In this document: positions 17,252 to 24,860 of the stretch, one piece after another
Numbering within the stretch: position 1 is the stretch's first letter
Layout: every line of letters starts with the position of its first letter
NCBI GenBank assembly: GCA_963792655.1
Contig: CAWBWU010000005.1
Coordinates: 372,001-436,000, forward strand
Reading direction: 5' to 3'
Length of the DNA: 64,000 bases
From: DOZZ01 sp963792655
GTDB taxonomy: Bacteria; Acidobacteriota; Terriglobia; Bryobacterales; Bryobacteraceae
Notes under the pieces: model-generated
The model's input: only the letters and a program-made list of their open reading frames with translations
The model's database searches: none
Told to the model about the DNA's origin: nothing
Translations under genes and position numbers: made by a program

Positions 17252-17560
17252 CTACGCTTCGGCTTCCGGCGACTTATCGTCCGTCGCAGGATTCATCAGA
17301 GTCGCCAGCTCCTTGCCAGGCTTGAATACGGCCGTCTTCTTGGCCGGTATGTTGACCACGGCGCCGGTGCTTGGGTTGCGGCCTTGACGCGCTTTGCTTT
17401 CGCGCACTTTGAAAACACCGAGCCCGCGAATGTCCACCTTTTCGCCGCTCTGGAGGGCTTGCTTCAGGGCTTCGACAACCGCCTCCAATGCTCGTTCACT
17501 CTCCGTTTTAGTCTGGCCGAGAGTGGTGGCCAGATGATCCAGCAGCTGCGCGCGTGTCAT
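17252..17560 (-). CDS. hup: HU family nucleoid DNA-binding protein
   Basis: 102 residues. Typical HU/IHF layout: N-terminal helices (MTRAQLLDHLATTLGQTKTE), the beta-arm signature GVFKVRESKARQGRNPSTG, the bending Pro in NIPAKKTAVFKPGKEL, and an acidic tail (DDKSPEAEA). It dimerises, binds and bends DNA, and compacts the nucleoid. The acidic tail is a little longer than in E. coli HU. Confidence 0.93.
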   Translation of the reverse strand: MTRAQLLDHLATTLGQTKTESERALEAVVEALKQALQSGEKVDIRGLGVFKVRESKARQGRNPSTGAVVNIPAKKTAVFKPGKELATLMNPATDDKSPEAEA

Positions 17561-17620
17561 TCCTCCCTACTTTACCCGGTTCCAGCCCCCGCTGCAGTCA
17601 GCTAAGCTTAACCTTTCGTT

Positions 17621-18766
17621 ATGGCCAGCATTGCAACCTCTGCCGAGCACCGCGCGGTGCGGGTGCCCTGGTACATCTGGACTGCCGTCGCAGCCGTCAC
17701 GTCTGCGATGATCGGCATCCACTGGGACATCTCCTGGCACCGGTCCGTCGGCCGTGATTCGTTCCTGACTCCGGCGCACGTCGCCATCTATCTTTGCGGC
17801 GTGCTGGCCGCGATTGCCTGCGGATATCTGATCCTGTCGACCACATTTGCTAACTCGGGCTTGCGCGCCGTATCGGTCAATGTCTGGGGATTGCGCGGGC
17901 CACTGGGCGCCTTCATCGCGGCCTGGGGCGGCTGCATGATGCTCACCTCCGCGCCGTTTGATGACTGGTGGCACGGAGCGTACGGACTGGACGTAAAGAT
18001 TTTGAGTCCGCCGCACATCGTGCTCGCGAGCGGCATGATCGCGGTGGAATTCGGAGCGCTCGTGCTCATCGCCGGAGCGATGAATCGCGCACGGGAAGCG
18101 TCGCGCGTGCGGCTGGAGCGCTTGTTCCTGTATGTCGCGGCGATGATCCTGGTGGCCCTGATGATCCTCACGCTCGAGTACTCGACGAGGATCTGGATGC
18201 ACACCGCAACGTTTTACTGCGTGATCTGTTTGATGGCGCCGCCGGTGCTCTCGCTCGCCTCGCGCGGAAGCGGGTCGCGCTGGGGAGCTACCGTCGTCGC
18301 GTTGATCTATACAGCCTTCCTGCTCGCGTTTCTCTACGTGCTGCCGCTTTTTCCCGCCGAACCGAAACTGGGACCGGTGTATCAGCTTGTCGGCAAGTTC
18401 ATTCCGGCGGGCTTTCCGTTGCTACTGATCATTCCGGCCATCGCGCTCGATTTCTTCTGGCAGCGTACGCGCTCGTGGAACGCCTGGGCAATGGCGCTCG
18501 GTTCCGGTGCGATATTTCTCGCGCTGCTCATCGCGGTGCAATGGCCCTTCGGCACGTTTCTGATGACCCCCGCGGCTCATGGCGTGCTGTTCGGCTCCGG
18601 TTACATCGACTATCAGGCGGGCCCGAAATCGTTCGCGGTGCGGAATTTGTTCATCCCCGCGGAGCCACAGTTCTGGCAGTTGCTGGCGCTGGCGTATGTG
18701 CTCGCGGTGCTTTCGGTTCGAGGCGGGTGGGGAGCGGGTAACTGGATTCGGAATGTGCGCCGGTAA
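17621..18766 (+). CDS. Polytopic membrane protein, unknown function
   Basis: 381 residues with about nine hydrophobic helices. Several charged or aromatic residues sit at helix ends near the N-terminus (WYIWTAV, GIHWDISWHRSVG), and two His follow in TPAHVAIY and PPHIVLASG. I do not recognise the family beyond conserved acidobacterial hypothetical proteins. It overlaps the next gene (a Met/His-rich membrane protein) by 14 bases, so the two form one operon, and the clustered His could bind metal. The upstream gene (HU) is divergent. Confidence 0.75.
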   Translation: MASIATSAEHRAVRVPWYIWTAVAAVTSAMIGIHWDISWHRSVGRDSFLTPAHVAIYLCGVLAAIACGYLILSTTFANSGLRAVSVNVWGLRGPLGAFIAAWGGCMMLTSAPFDDWWHGAYGLDVKILSPPHIVLASGMIAVEFGALVLIAGAMNRAREASRVRLERLFLYVAAMILVALMILTLEYSTRIWMHTATFYCVICLMAPPVLSLASRGSGSRWGATVVALIYTAFLLAFLYVLPLFPAEPKLGPVYQLVGKFIPAGFPLLLIIPAIALDFFWQRTRSWNAWAMALGSGAIFLALLIAVQWPFGTFLMTPAAHGVLFGSGYIDYQAGPKSFAVRNLFIPAEPQFWQLLALAYVLAVLSVRGGWGAGNWIRNVRR

Positions 18767-20213
18767 ACTGCGCATCGCTGCCCTGCTCTGGTGTGGCGCG
18801 GTGTCGGCTCTGGCTCATGTCGGCAGTCCCGACATATTCACAAACGCGCAGGCCGGCCCTTACTCGCTGCTGATTGCCGTACGCCCGCCTGCAGTCATCC
18901 CGGGCGTCGCTCAGATCGAAGTGCAAGTGCTCAGCGGGTCTGTCGACGGCATTCAGGTGGTGCCCTTACCGCTGGTCGGGCCCGGCAAGAACAACCCGCC
19001 GACTCCCGACGTCGCCGTGCGGGACAAGAGCGATCCGCGCCGCTTCACCGCTTCGTTGTGGCTAATGGCATTCGGCTCGTATGAAGTGCGGCTCGATCTG
19101 TCGGGCACGCAAGGGAAAGCGCGCTATGCGGTTCCCGTGCCGGCGCTTTCGCGACAGGTCAGCGGCATGCAGCAGAAGACCGGCCGCATCCTTTTCGGCT
19201 TGATGATCTTTCTCCTGGTCGGCATTGTCAGCATTGCGGGAGCTGCGGTTCGCGATGCCCAGCTCGAGCCGGGTCTTGATGCTGCGCCCGCGCAACGCAG
19301 ATCCGCATGGCTTGTGATGCTTTGCGCGCTGGTGTTTTGCGTTTTGATTTTGTGGCTCGGCAACCGGTGGTGGGTTGCGGAAGACCGGAACTATCGCAAC
19401 AACATTTACAAGCCCTTGAACCTTTCCGCACGGCTCGATGGGCATCGTCTCGACCTGGTCTTGTCCGATCCGGGCTGGCTCAAGCTGCGTAAGCTCGACG
19501 ATCTCACGCCTGATCATGACCATCTGATGCACCTGTTCCTGGTGCGCAAAGCGGGGCTGGATCGCATGGCTCACCTGCACCCCGACATGACCGCCACCGG
19601 AAGGTTCAGCGTCGACTTACCAGCGATGGATGCCGGACACTACCTTGCCTACGCCGACATTGTGCATGACAACGGTCTGGCAGAAACGGCCACGTGCGAA
19701 ATGGATTTACCGGCGGTTCAGGGCGGCGCGATCACGGGCGACGACAGCGAAGTGAACACGCTCGGTCTGCAGAGCAGCGGAGACAACAGCGAGTTTGTTC
19801 TGGAACCGGGCATTCGCATGACGTGGGAGTCGCCCTCGGGGGCTGTGGTCACCGGCCGCGCTGAGCTTTTCAAATTTGCGATTCACAATGCCGAAGGCGA
19901 GCGCGTCGACGACCTGCAGCCCTACATGGGTATGAGCGCACACGCGGAGTTCGTTCGCTCAGACGGGAAAGTGTTCGCGCACATTCATCCCGCAGGCTCT
20001 GCAGCCATGGCCGCTATGATGCTGGCGCAACCGGCCACAATGAATATGGATATGCCGATGGGCGATCATACGCTGCCCGGCGAAGTTTCATTTCCTTACG
20101 GCATCCCCGCGCCTGGACGCTATCGGGTGTTCGTGCAGGTGCGGCGGCACGGAATTGTACAGACGGGAGTGTTTGATTTCACGGCTCTCGATAAGAGTGC
20201 GGGCCGGAATTAG
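18753..20213 (+). CDS. Membrane-anchored protein with Met/His-rich, YtkA-like beta domains
   Basis: About 486 residues. Signal-like N-terminus (LRIAALLWCGAVSALAHVG), a beta domain, two membrane helices (FGLMIFLLVGIVSIAGAAV and WLVMLCALVFCVLILWLG), then two beta-sandwich-like domains. These contain HDHLMHLFLV, MAHLHPDM and AHIHPAG, and a Met/His cluster MNMDMPMGDH. Such motifs are typical of periplasmic copper-handling proteins. Start ATG 18753 overlaps the upstream stop; a longer frame from 18579 would be non-homologous. A role in copper supply or resistance is inference from motif content. Confidence 0.75.
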   Translation: MCAGKLRIAALLWCGAVSALAHVGSPDIFTNAQAGPYSLLIAVRPPAVIPGVAQIEVQVLSGSVDGIQVVPLPLVGPGKNNPPTPDVAVRDKSDPRRFTASLWLMAFGSYEVRLDLSGTQGKARYAVPVPALSRQVSGMQQKTGRILFGLMIFLLVGIVSIAGAAVRDAQLEPGLDAAPAQRRSAWLVMLCALVFCVLILWLGNRWWVAEDRNYRNNIYKPLNLSARLDGHRLDLVLSDPGWLKLRKLDDLTPDHDHLMHLFLVRKAGLDRMAHLHPDMTATGRFSVDLPAMDAGHYLAYADIVHDNGLAETATCEMDLPAVQGGAITGDDSEVNTLGLQSSGDNSEFVLEPGIRMTWESPSGAVVTGRAELFKFAIHNAEGERVDDLQPYMGMSAHAEFVRSDGKVFAHIHPAGSAAMAAMMLAQPATMNMDMPMGDHTLPGEVSFPYGIPAPGRYRVFVQVRRHGIVQTGVFDFTALDKSAGRN

Positions 20214-20291
20214 TTCACCCGCTTACCGCACCGTAGCTCACGATTTTGCGCCCGCCGGCGTTCACCCATCCGGCGAGAACTTTCATCATCT

Positions 20292-20777
20292 TCACACCTT
20301 CTGACTTGCCGCTATCGCGCGAAAGTAGACGGACGCCAGCGCCGTCGCGAGCAACTGGACCACGGGCGCCGCATCCGGACGATCCATGAAGTTAACCTGC
20401 AATAAAAGCGGACGAATGGCAGCGGGACGCGTAGACGCGAACATCGGTTCGAGCGGGCTCGAAACGAAAAAGTCCAACATCTGGCGATCGGATTCCTCGT
20501 CGTTGCCCGAGAGCAACACGCCCATGGAGACGGGCGCGTCGGATTCGTAGAACGTGGCGAACGCGCTGCCGCCTGCCGCAGCGGCCCACTCGAGTTCATA
20601 GTTGCCGCGGTTCAAGAACGGCAACTTCTCGCGAAAGCCCGCGGGATGTCCTGCCAGGAAGTCGGCGAACAACGCACACACCTTCTCGGCTTCTTCGTTG
20701 GGCTTCAGCGGCAGCTCGTGCGCATCACTCTTCGCGCCGTCGGCATAGATGTTCTGAATGGTGAAGTGGCTGTGCAT
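20292..20777 (-). CDS. Hypothetical protein, last gene of the GAF operon
   Basis: 161 residues, soluble, no signal peptide. It begins MHSHFTIQNIYADG and has an alpha/beta character with a hydrophobic C-terminus (PVVQLLATALASVYFRAIA). No family recognised. It lies 33 bases downstream of the methyltransferase gene on the same strand, separated by an inverted repeat. Confidence 0.65.
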   Translation of the reverse strand: MHSHFTIQNIYADGAKSDAHELPLKPNEEAEKVCALFADFLAGHPAGFREKLPFLNRGNYELEWAAAAGGSAFATFYESDAPVSMGVLLSGNDEESDRQMLDFFVSSPLEPMFASTRPAAIRPLLLQVNFMDRPDAAPVVQLLATALASVYFRAIAASQKV

Positions 20778-20778
20778 A

Positions 20779-20826
20779 GGAACGCCGATTCGGCATCGGG
20801 CGCGCCAATCTAGTGATTGGCGTTCC
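20779..20826. repeat. Inverted repeat between two operon genes
   Basis: GGAACGCC (20779-20786) is mirrored by GGCGTTCC (20819-20826), and the inner hexamers CCAATC/GATTGG form a second small stem around TAGT. The structure spans the stop codon of the methyltransferase gene. It could attenuate expression of the last gene or stabilise the mRNA end; there is no T-tract. Confidence 0.45.
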
Positions 20827-21262
20827 CAAGCCGCACAATCAATATAGCGAAGCCGTTCTGTTCGTCTTGAGACAACACTTCCCCGTCAGAAAACTGCGCG
20901 CGCAACTCGTCCAAGCTGGCGGCAAAGCGCCCTGTCATCTTGGTTGCCGTCGCGAAAATGCCTCCCGGCTTCAACTGTTTTCGGATAGCCGGAAACAAGC
21001 TGGCTTGGTAGTAGCGCCAGGCAACGATTAACTCGAAGCTGCCAAAAGCCTCGATCGAATCGTGCTCCAGATCCATCTGCCGCTTGGATAAGCGCGGATG
21101 CGCTGGAATCTGGGCCAGCGCTGCAGCATCGCGATCAACAGCCACGACATCCCAGCCGCGCTCCGCCAGGTACAGCGCGCTTTCACCACGGCCACACGCC
21201 AGGTCAAGCGCACGCCCCGGCGACAAGCCTTCCAGCACGCGATACAACACGTCAGCCGGCAA
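20810..21262 (-). CDS. Class I SAM-dependent methyltransferase
   Basis: 150 residues, one Rossmann-like domain. Motif I is RALDLACGRGESALYLAERG, followed by VVAVDRD (ribose-binding acidic residue), and the post-motif segment LKPGGIFATAT is typical. The substrate cannot be told; the small size suggests a small-molecule methylase. It starts (TTG 21262, or GTG 21250) two bases after the stop of the Asp-box gene, indicating translational coupling in the GAF operon. Confidence 0.85.
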   Translation of the reverse strand: MPADVLYRVLEGLSPGRALDLACGRGESALYLAERGWDVVAVDRDAAALAQIPAHPRLSKRQMDLEHDSIEAFGSFELIVAWRYYQASLFPAIRKQLKPGGIFATATKMTGRFAASLDELRAQFSDGEVLSQDEQNGFAILIVRLGNANH

Positions 21263-21264
21263 GG

Positions 21265-22377
21265 CTATTTGCCTGTTTGTTCCAGGCGCAGGATCATGCC
21301 GGTATCGGTCGCAATGAACACGTGCGCGGAATCGGGACCGGCGAGAATGCAGCGATGCGCGGCGGCTTTGTAGTCCACCGGAATCTCTTTCCAGTTTTCC
21401 AGATCTTCGCTGAACAACACTTTCACAGGCCCTGGAATTGGACTGCGCCTTACTTCCCCTTCGGCTTCGTAGCCCGCGAGGTAGCCCGAGTTGCCAGTGA
21501 CCAGAACGTCAGTGATGACGCGGTTCCTCATGCGGAAGACGCGCGTAGGTTTTCCGGTCGAGAGGTCGAAGCGATAGATTTCCGCCGGCCACTCGAAGCG
21601 GTCGGAGAACTCGATCAACGCCAGTGCCTTTTTTTCGGAGCCGAGCGAGACGCGCGTCATCCGGCCTAACAGCGAAGCCGCACTGGCCCGCCACGTCTTC
21701 CCGCCGTTCCGTGTTTCGAAGAACAGCGCCATGCTTGGCAGGTCGCTGCGCCAGTGTGAATCCTGCGGGTCGGCCCAGTCGGGAATGCGGCGTGGCGAAG
21801 GCGGTGTGCTCCAACCGGTGACCACTCCATCCAAAGCGTTCGCAAAGCCAATGCTGCCGTACGTTGTGTAATCCGGCGTTCCCGGCGCGGAAGCTACTTC
21901 AGGCACCGCCGTCCAAGATGCTCCGCCATCATCAGTCACAGAGAAATGTTTGTGCACCCCGATAGCGAATCCGTGCTGCTCGTCGGTGAACCACACCGAC
22001 AAGGTTTCCTTCGGCGAACTTGGAAGCTTGCGCCAGTTGCGGCCCGACTCTTCCGTCTTCCAGATGGCCTTCTCGCTCACTAACCAGCCGCGTGAATCGT
22101 CGAGGAAGAAAATCGAGAGCGGAATTTGCGGAAACGATTCTTCCGTCCACGACTTGCCTCCATCGCGGGTCAGCAGAATCACGCCCTTTTCTTTCGCCTT
22201 CTCCTCAGTGAACCCGACCGCAATGCCGCGTTGCAGCGAAGGAAACTTGAAGTCGACCAGTGTGAGGTGCGTACGCGTACCCGCGTATTCGTAAATAGTT
22301 CGGAAGCGCGGCTGCGGTTCTGCGGGAGTTTGCGCCGCCAGAAACAAGCAAGCCAAGGCTGCAACAAGCAACGGCAT
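21265..22377 (-). CDS. Secreted beta-propeller protein with Asp-box repeats
   Basis: 370 residues. Signal peptide (MPLLVAALACLFLAAQ), then a propeller with Asp-box motifs such as TRDGGKSWTE, TEESGRNW, TDDGGASWT and TRNGGKTW, as in Ycf48/sialidase/Vps10-type propellers. It acts outside the cytoplasm; binding or hydrolytic activity is unknown and I see no sialidase catalytic set. Second gene of a minus-strand operon, 15 bases after the GAF gene and 2 bases before the methyltransferase. Confidence 0.82.
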   Translation of the reverse strand: MPLLVAALACLFLAAQTPAEPQPRFRTIYEYAGTRTHLTLVDFKFPSLQRGIAVGFTEEKAKEKGVILLTRDGGKSWTEESFPQIPLSIFFLDDSRGWLVSEKAIWKTEESGRNWRKLPSSPKETLSVWFTDEQHGFAIGVHKHFSVTDDGGASWTAVPEVASAPGTPDYTTYGSIGFANALDGVVTGWSTPPSPRRIPDWADPQDSHWRSDLPSMALFFETRNGGKTWRASAASLLGRMTRVSLGSEKKALALIEFSDRFEWPAEIYRFDLSTGKPTRVFRMRNRVITDVLVTGNSGYLAGYEAEGEVRRSPIPGPVKVLFSEDLENWKEIPVDYKAAAHRCILAGPDSAHVFIATDTGMILRLEQTGK

Positions 22378-22392
22378 TCGTTTGGAGTTGTT

Positions 22393-22998
22393 TCAGCCTC
22401 TGCGGCGAGCCGGCCCGGATGACAGGACAAGCTCGGCGTGTGTGAAGTCGTTTGCTGCCGGATCGAGCCGCGCAAGCTCGAGCACGCACCCCACCTGTTC
22501 GCCAATCGTAGTGAGCATCTCCATCTCACTACCTGAATGCGGATGGGCGTGACGGTGCTGCACATTGATCACACCCACCACACGATTGCGCGCGATCACC
22601 GGTGCGGACAGAAAAGCTTCAAACGAGTCTTCCGGAAGATCGCCGAAGAACTTGAAGCGCGGGTCTTTGTAAGCTTCGCGCGGAATGGATAACAGCCTGC
22701 GCTCCCGAGCCACCCAACCGGTGAGGCCCTCTTCCATGTGCAAGCGAATCTTGCCGATTGCGGACGGGTGAGGATTGTTTGACGCGCAGAGAACCAGCTC
22801 TTTGCGGTCTCCTTCCTGCGCAATCAAGTAGACCAGGCAGGCATCGCACTCCGAGTACTCGACGATCAGGGAAACCACGCCTTGCAGCACTTCCGACAGG
22901 CTCATCTCCCGAACCATAAAACGGCTGATCTTCTGAAACAGCCTTAGCTGCTGCTCCGTTTGCTGCAGGCGAAGCTCCAGATCCCGGGCTTTTGGCAC
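22393..22998 (-). CDS. GAF domain protein
   Basis: About 201 residues. An N-terminal helix likely to form a coiled coil (ELRLQQTEQQLRLFQKISRF) is followed by a GAF sensor domain: CDACLVYLI, GLTGWVARERR, FLSAPVIARNRVVGVINVQH, and the final helix MLTTIGEQVGCVLELA. No output domain follows, so it may act as a stand-alone small-molecule or redox sensor. I prefer the GTG at 22998 with a TATA-like element just upstream; the frame extends to a TTG at 23022. Confidence 0.83.
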   Translation of the reverse strand: MPKARDLELRLQQTEQQLRLFQKISRFMVREMSLSEVLQGVVSLIVEYSECDACLVYLIAQEGDRKELVLCASNNPHPSAIGKIRLHMEEGLTGWVARERRLLSIPREAYKDPRFKFFGDLPEDSFEAFLSAPVIARNRVVGVINVQHRHAHPHSGSEMEMLTTIGEQVGCVLELARLDPAANDFTHAELVLSSGPARRRG

Positions 22999-23057
22999 GC
23001 CTATATTATGCTCTAGAATCAAAGGTTGATTCCATCCGAGTCGGCCTTCAGCACAGC

Positions 23058-24074
23058 ATGAGCACGGGTTTTAATGAGGCGCGGCGCATCAGTTGGGAAG
23101 TGCCGCAATGCCCTTTTCGCATCGAGGCCACGGTCGGCGTCATCGATGAGATTCGGCTGGCCGTGGTCGAAGGCTTTTTTTCGGTTCCGCGCGGCGGAGT
23201 AGAGATTGGCGGCGTATTGTTTGGCGACCGTCAGGCACATCGCATCATCATTCGCAGTTACCGCCGCATTGAGTGCCGGTACGAGTCTGGTCCGTCGTTC
23301 GTTTTGTCGCCTGCGGATCGGGAGAAGCTTGCCGCGCTTCTGCAGGAGTGCGCTGCTGATCCCGCGTTGAAAGGTCAGGAGCGTCTCGGTTGGTTTCACT
23401 CGCACACGCGTAGCGACATTTCGCTGACGGCAGCCGACCTTGAGATTTACCGCGATTTCTTCCCTGGCCCGCAGGAAGTCGCGCTGGTGCTGAAACCAGC
23501 GCAGTTGCAGCCGACCAATGCGGGTTTCTTCTTTCGCGAGCCCGATGGCACCGTCTACTCGGAAGCGACTTATCACGAGTTCATTACTGATCCGGCGTTC
23601 CTGCAATCGTTCGTTCCGGATGACATCCCGGTAACGCCGCCAGCGTTCGCCGAGGTTGCTGTGCAGCGTAAGCCACAGTTGCTTCCATTGTTGTTGTTCG
23701 TGCTGTTGGGAATGACGATCGGTACCGCGGGGGTTGCGTTCTGGCCCTATGTGCATGGGTCGCCCGCAACTCCGCTTGGGCTTGAAGCGGCTGAAGTAAA
23801 CAATGAAATCGTGCTGCGCTGGAACCGCCAGGCACGCGCTGTTCGCAATGCCTCCGGCGGTTTGCTCGAGATTACCGACGGCGGTGAGAAGCTCTCGCAG
23901 CCACTGGCCGTCCAGGATATCCAACTTGGGCTAGCAACTTATCACCGGAGAACAGACCATGCCGAGTTCCGGCTATCTGTGCAGCAACCCCAAGCCGCAC
24001 CGGTGGCAGAGAGCGTGATGGTGAGTGGGCCGCTGCCCGACGCGCAACGAAGCGGACCGGCTAACGCGCAGTAG
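23058..24074 (+). CDS. JAMM/MPN-fold metalloprotease-like protein with a membrane anchor
   Basis: 338 residues. The JAMM zinc-protease signature is complete except for one conservative change: Glu49 in GGVEIGG, then His114-Ser-His116, seven residues, Thr124 (usually Ser), two residues, Asp127. A single membrane helix (PLLLFVLLGMTIGTAGVAFW) at about 215-235 separates this cytoplasmic catalytic part from a C-terminal domain (EVNNEIVLRWNRQARAVRNA) that resembles fibronectin type III. Related enzymes cleave isopeptide or C-terminal tags. Divergent from the GAF gene, with a shared control region of about 60 bases. Confidence 0.8.
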   Translation: MSTGFNEARRISWEVPQCPFRIEATVGVIDEIRLAVVEGFFSVPRGGVEIGGVLFGDRQAHRIIIRSYRRIECRYESGPSFVLSPADREKLAALLQECAADPALKGQERLGWFHSHTRSDISLTAADLEIYRDFFPGPQEVALVLKPAQLQPTNAGFFFREPDGTVYSEATYHEFITDPAFLQSFVPDDIPVTPPAFAEVAVQRKPQLLPLLLFVLLGMTIGTAGVAFWPYVHGSPATPLGLEAAEVNNEIVLRWNRQARAVRNASGGLLEITDGGEKLSQPLAVQDIQLGLATYHRRTDHAEFRLSVQQPQAAPVAESVMVSGPLPDAQRSGPANAQ

Positions 24075-24083
24075 TTTATTCGC

Positions 24084-24326
24084 TCACGGGCGGCTCAAGG
24101 ATTCCCGCGGCAATGAATCTACATCCTCATTGCGGGCCTTGAGCACGTGAATCCGGTGATGCCCATCAAGAATTGTTCCGTCGGGTCTCGTTTTCAGGCA
24201 GTGCTCGCCCGGCGGCGCGAGGGAACGCGTGATTGCGTCAGAAGACATCTTCTCGAAGGTCAATAGTTTCACGCGACTCAAGGAGCTCTCCGCATGCAGC
24301 GGTCTCAGAGGCCGTTGGCGATTCAT
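24084..24326 (-). CDS. Small ParB-like domain protein
   Basis: 80 residues. The core KTRPDGTILDGHHRIHVLKARN matches the nucleotide-binding motif of ParB/Srx-like domains (GHHR). The segment EKMSSDAITRSL precedes it. The ATG at 24326 overlaps the last codon and stop of the dual-specificity phosphatase reading (ATGA), so the two form a coupled cassette. No HTH or nuclease motif. Function unknown. Confidence 0.6.
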   Translation of the reverse strand: MNRQRPLRPLHAESSLSRVKLLTFEKMSSDAITRSLAPPGEHCLKTRPDGTILDGHHRIHVLKARNEDVDSLPRESLSRP

Positions 24327-24824
24327 TCGTGGCGGGCAAAGTTCTCGGCGTAACGGCTGATCCACGTCAACTGCTGCTTCGTCTCTGGAACCTGCACGCC
24401 TCGGGCTGTCACTGATCGGATCGCCGCAGAGTAGTCGAACCCCGGTCGAGCAGGACGCATATGGCCACCATCCCGGCTCTGCCTACTCCTTGCCTGCAAT
24501 GGACCACGATGCTTTCCCCTGCGGCAAGACGGCGCTCCAGCTCTTCGATCGCATTAGGAAAGCGGAGCGGGAAGGAGGCACGTCGCGATCTGGAATTGGC
24601 AAAGAGAGGAACGTCATACCGTGTGTCCTCGCCTCAGTCGCTTCGTTACTTAGTTCGAGATCGACTTCTTCGTCGGGGGTCAGAAGCGACAGTACAGTAG
24701 AAATTCCGCTATGCTGCCAGTCGTCTATTTCGTCGGCAAGCCAGTCACCACCACGAGGACGGGCAGAAATCGCCAAGCCGCCAGACCAAGGTCCGTCCAC
24801 CCAGTACAACGGGGTTGCGTGCAT
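24323..24824 (-). pseudogene. Dual-specificity protein phosphatase, frame broken twice
   Basis: The reading starts MHATPLYWVDGPWSGG and proceeds through GISTVLSLLTPDEE and MTFLSLPIPDRDVP, then shifts frame near 24559. The next frame gives NAIEELERRLAAGESIVVHC and RQGVGRAGMVAICVLLDRG, with the C-x5-R phosphatase signature HCRQGVGRAG. It shifts again near 24450 into FDYSAAIRSVTARGVQVPET and ends at the TGA at 24323-24325. Both breaks are explained by the loss of one base from a short run (AAA to AA; TTT to TT), and the protein is otherwise intact, so it may be functional in the organism. Coupled by ATGA to the ParB-like gene. Confidence 0.8.
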
Positions 24825-24860
24825 CTATATCAGTTTGGCACAAGCCTCATCTGGCAGACT

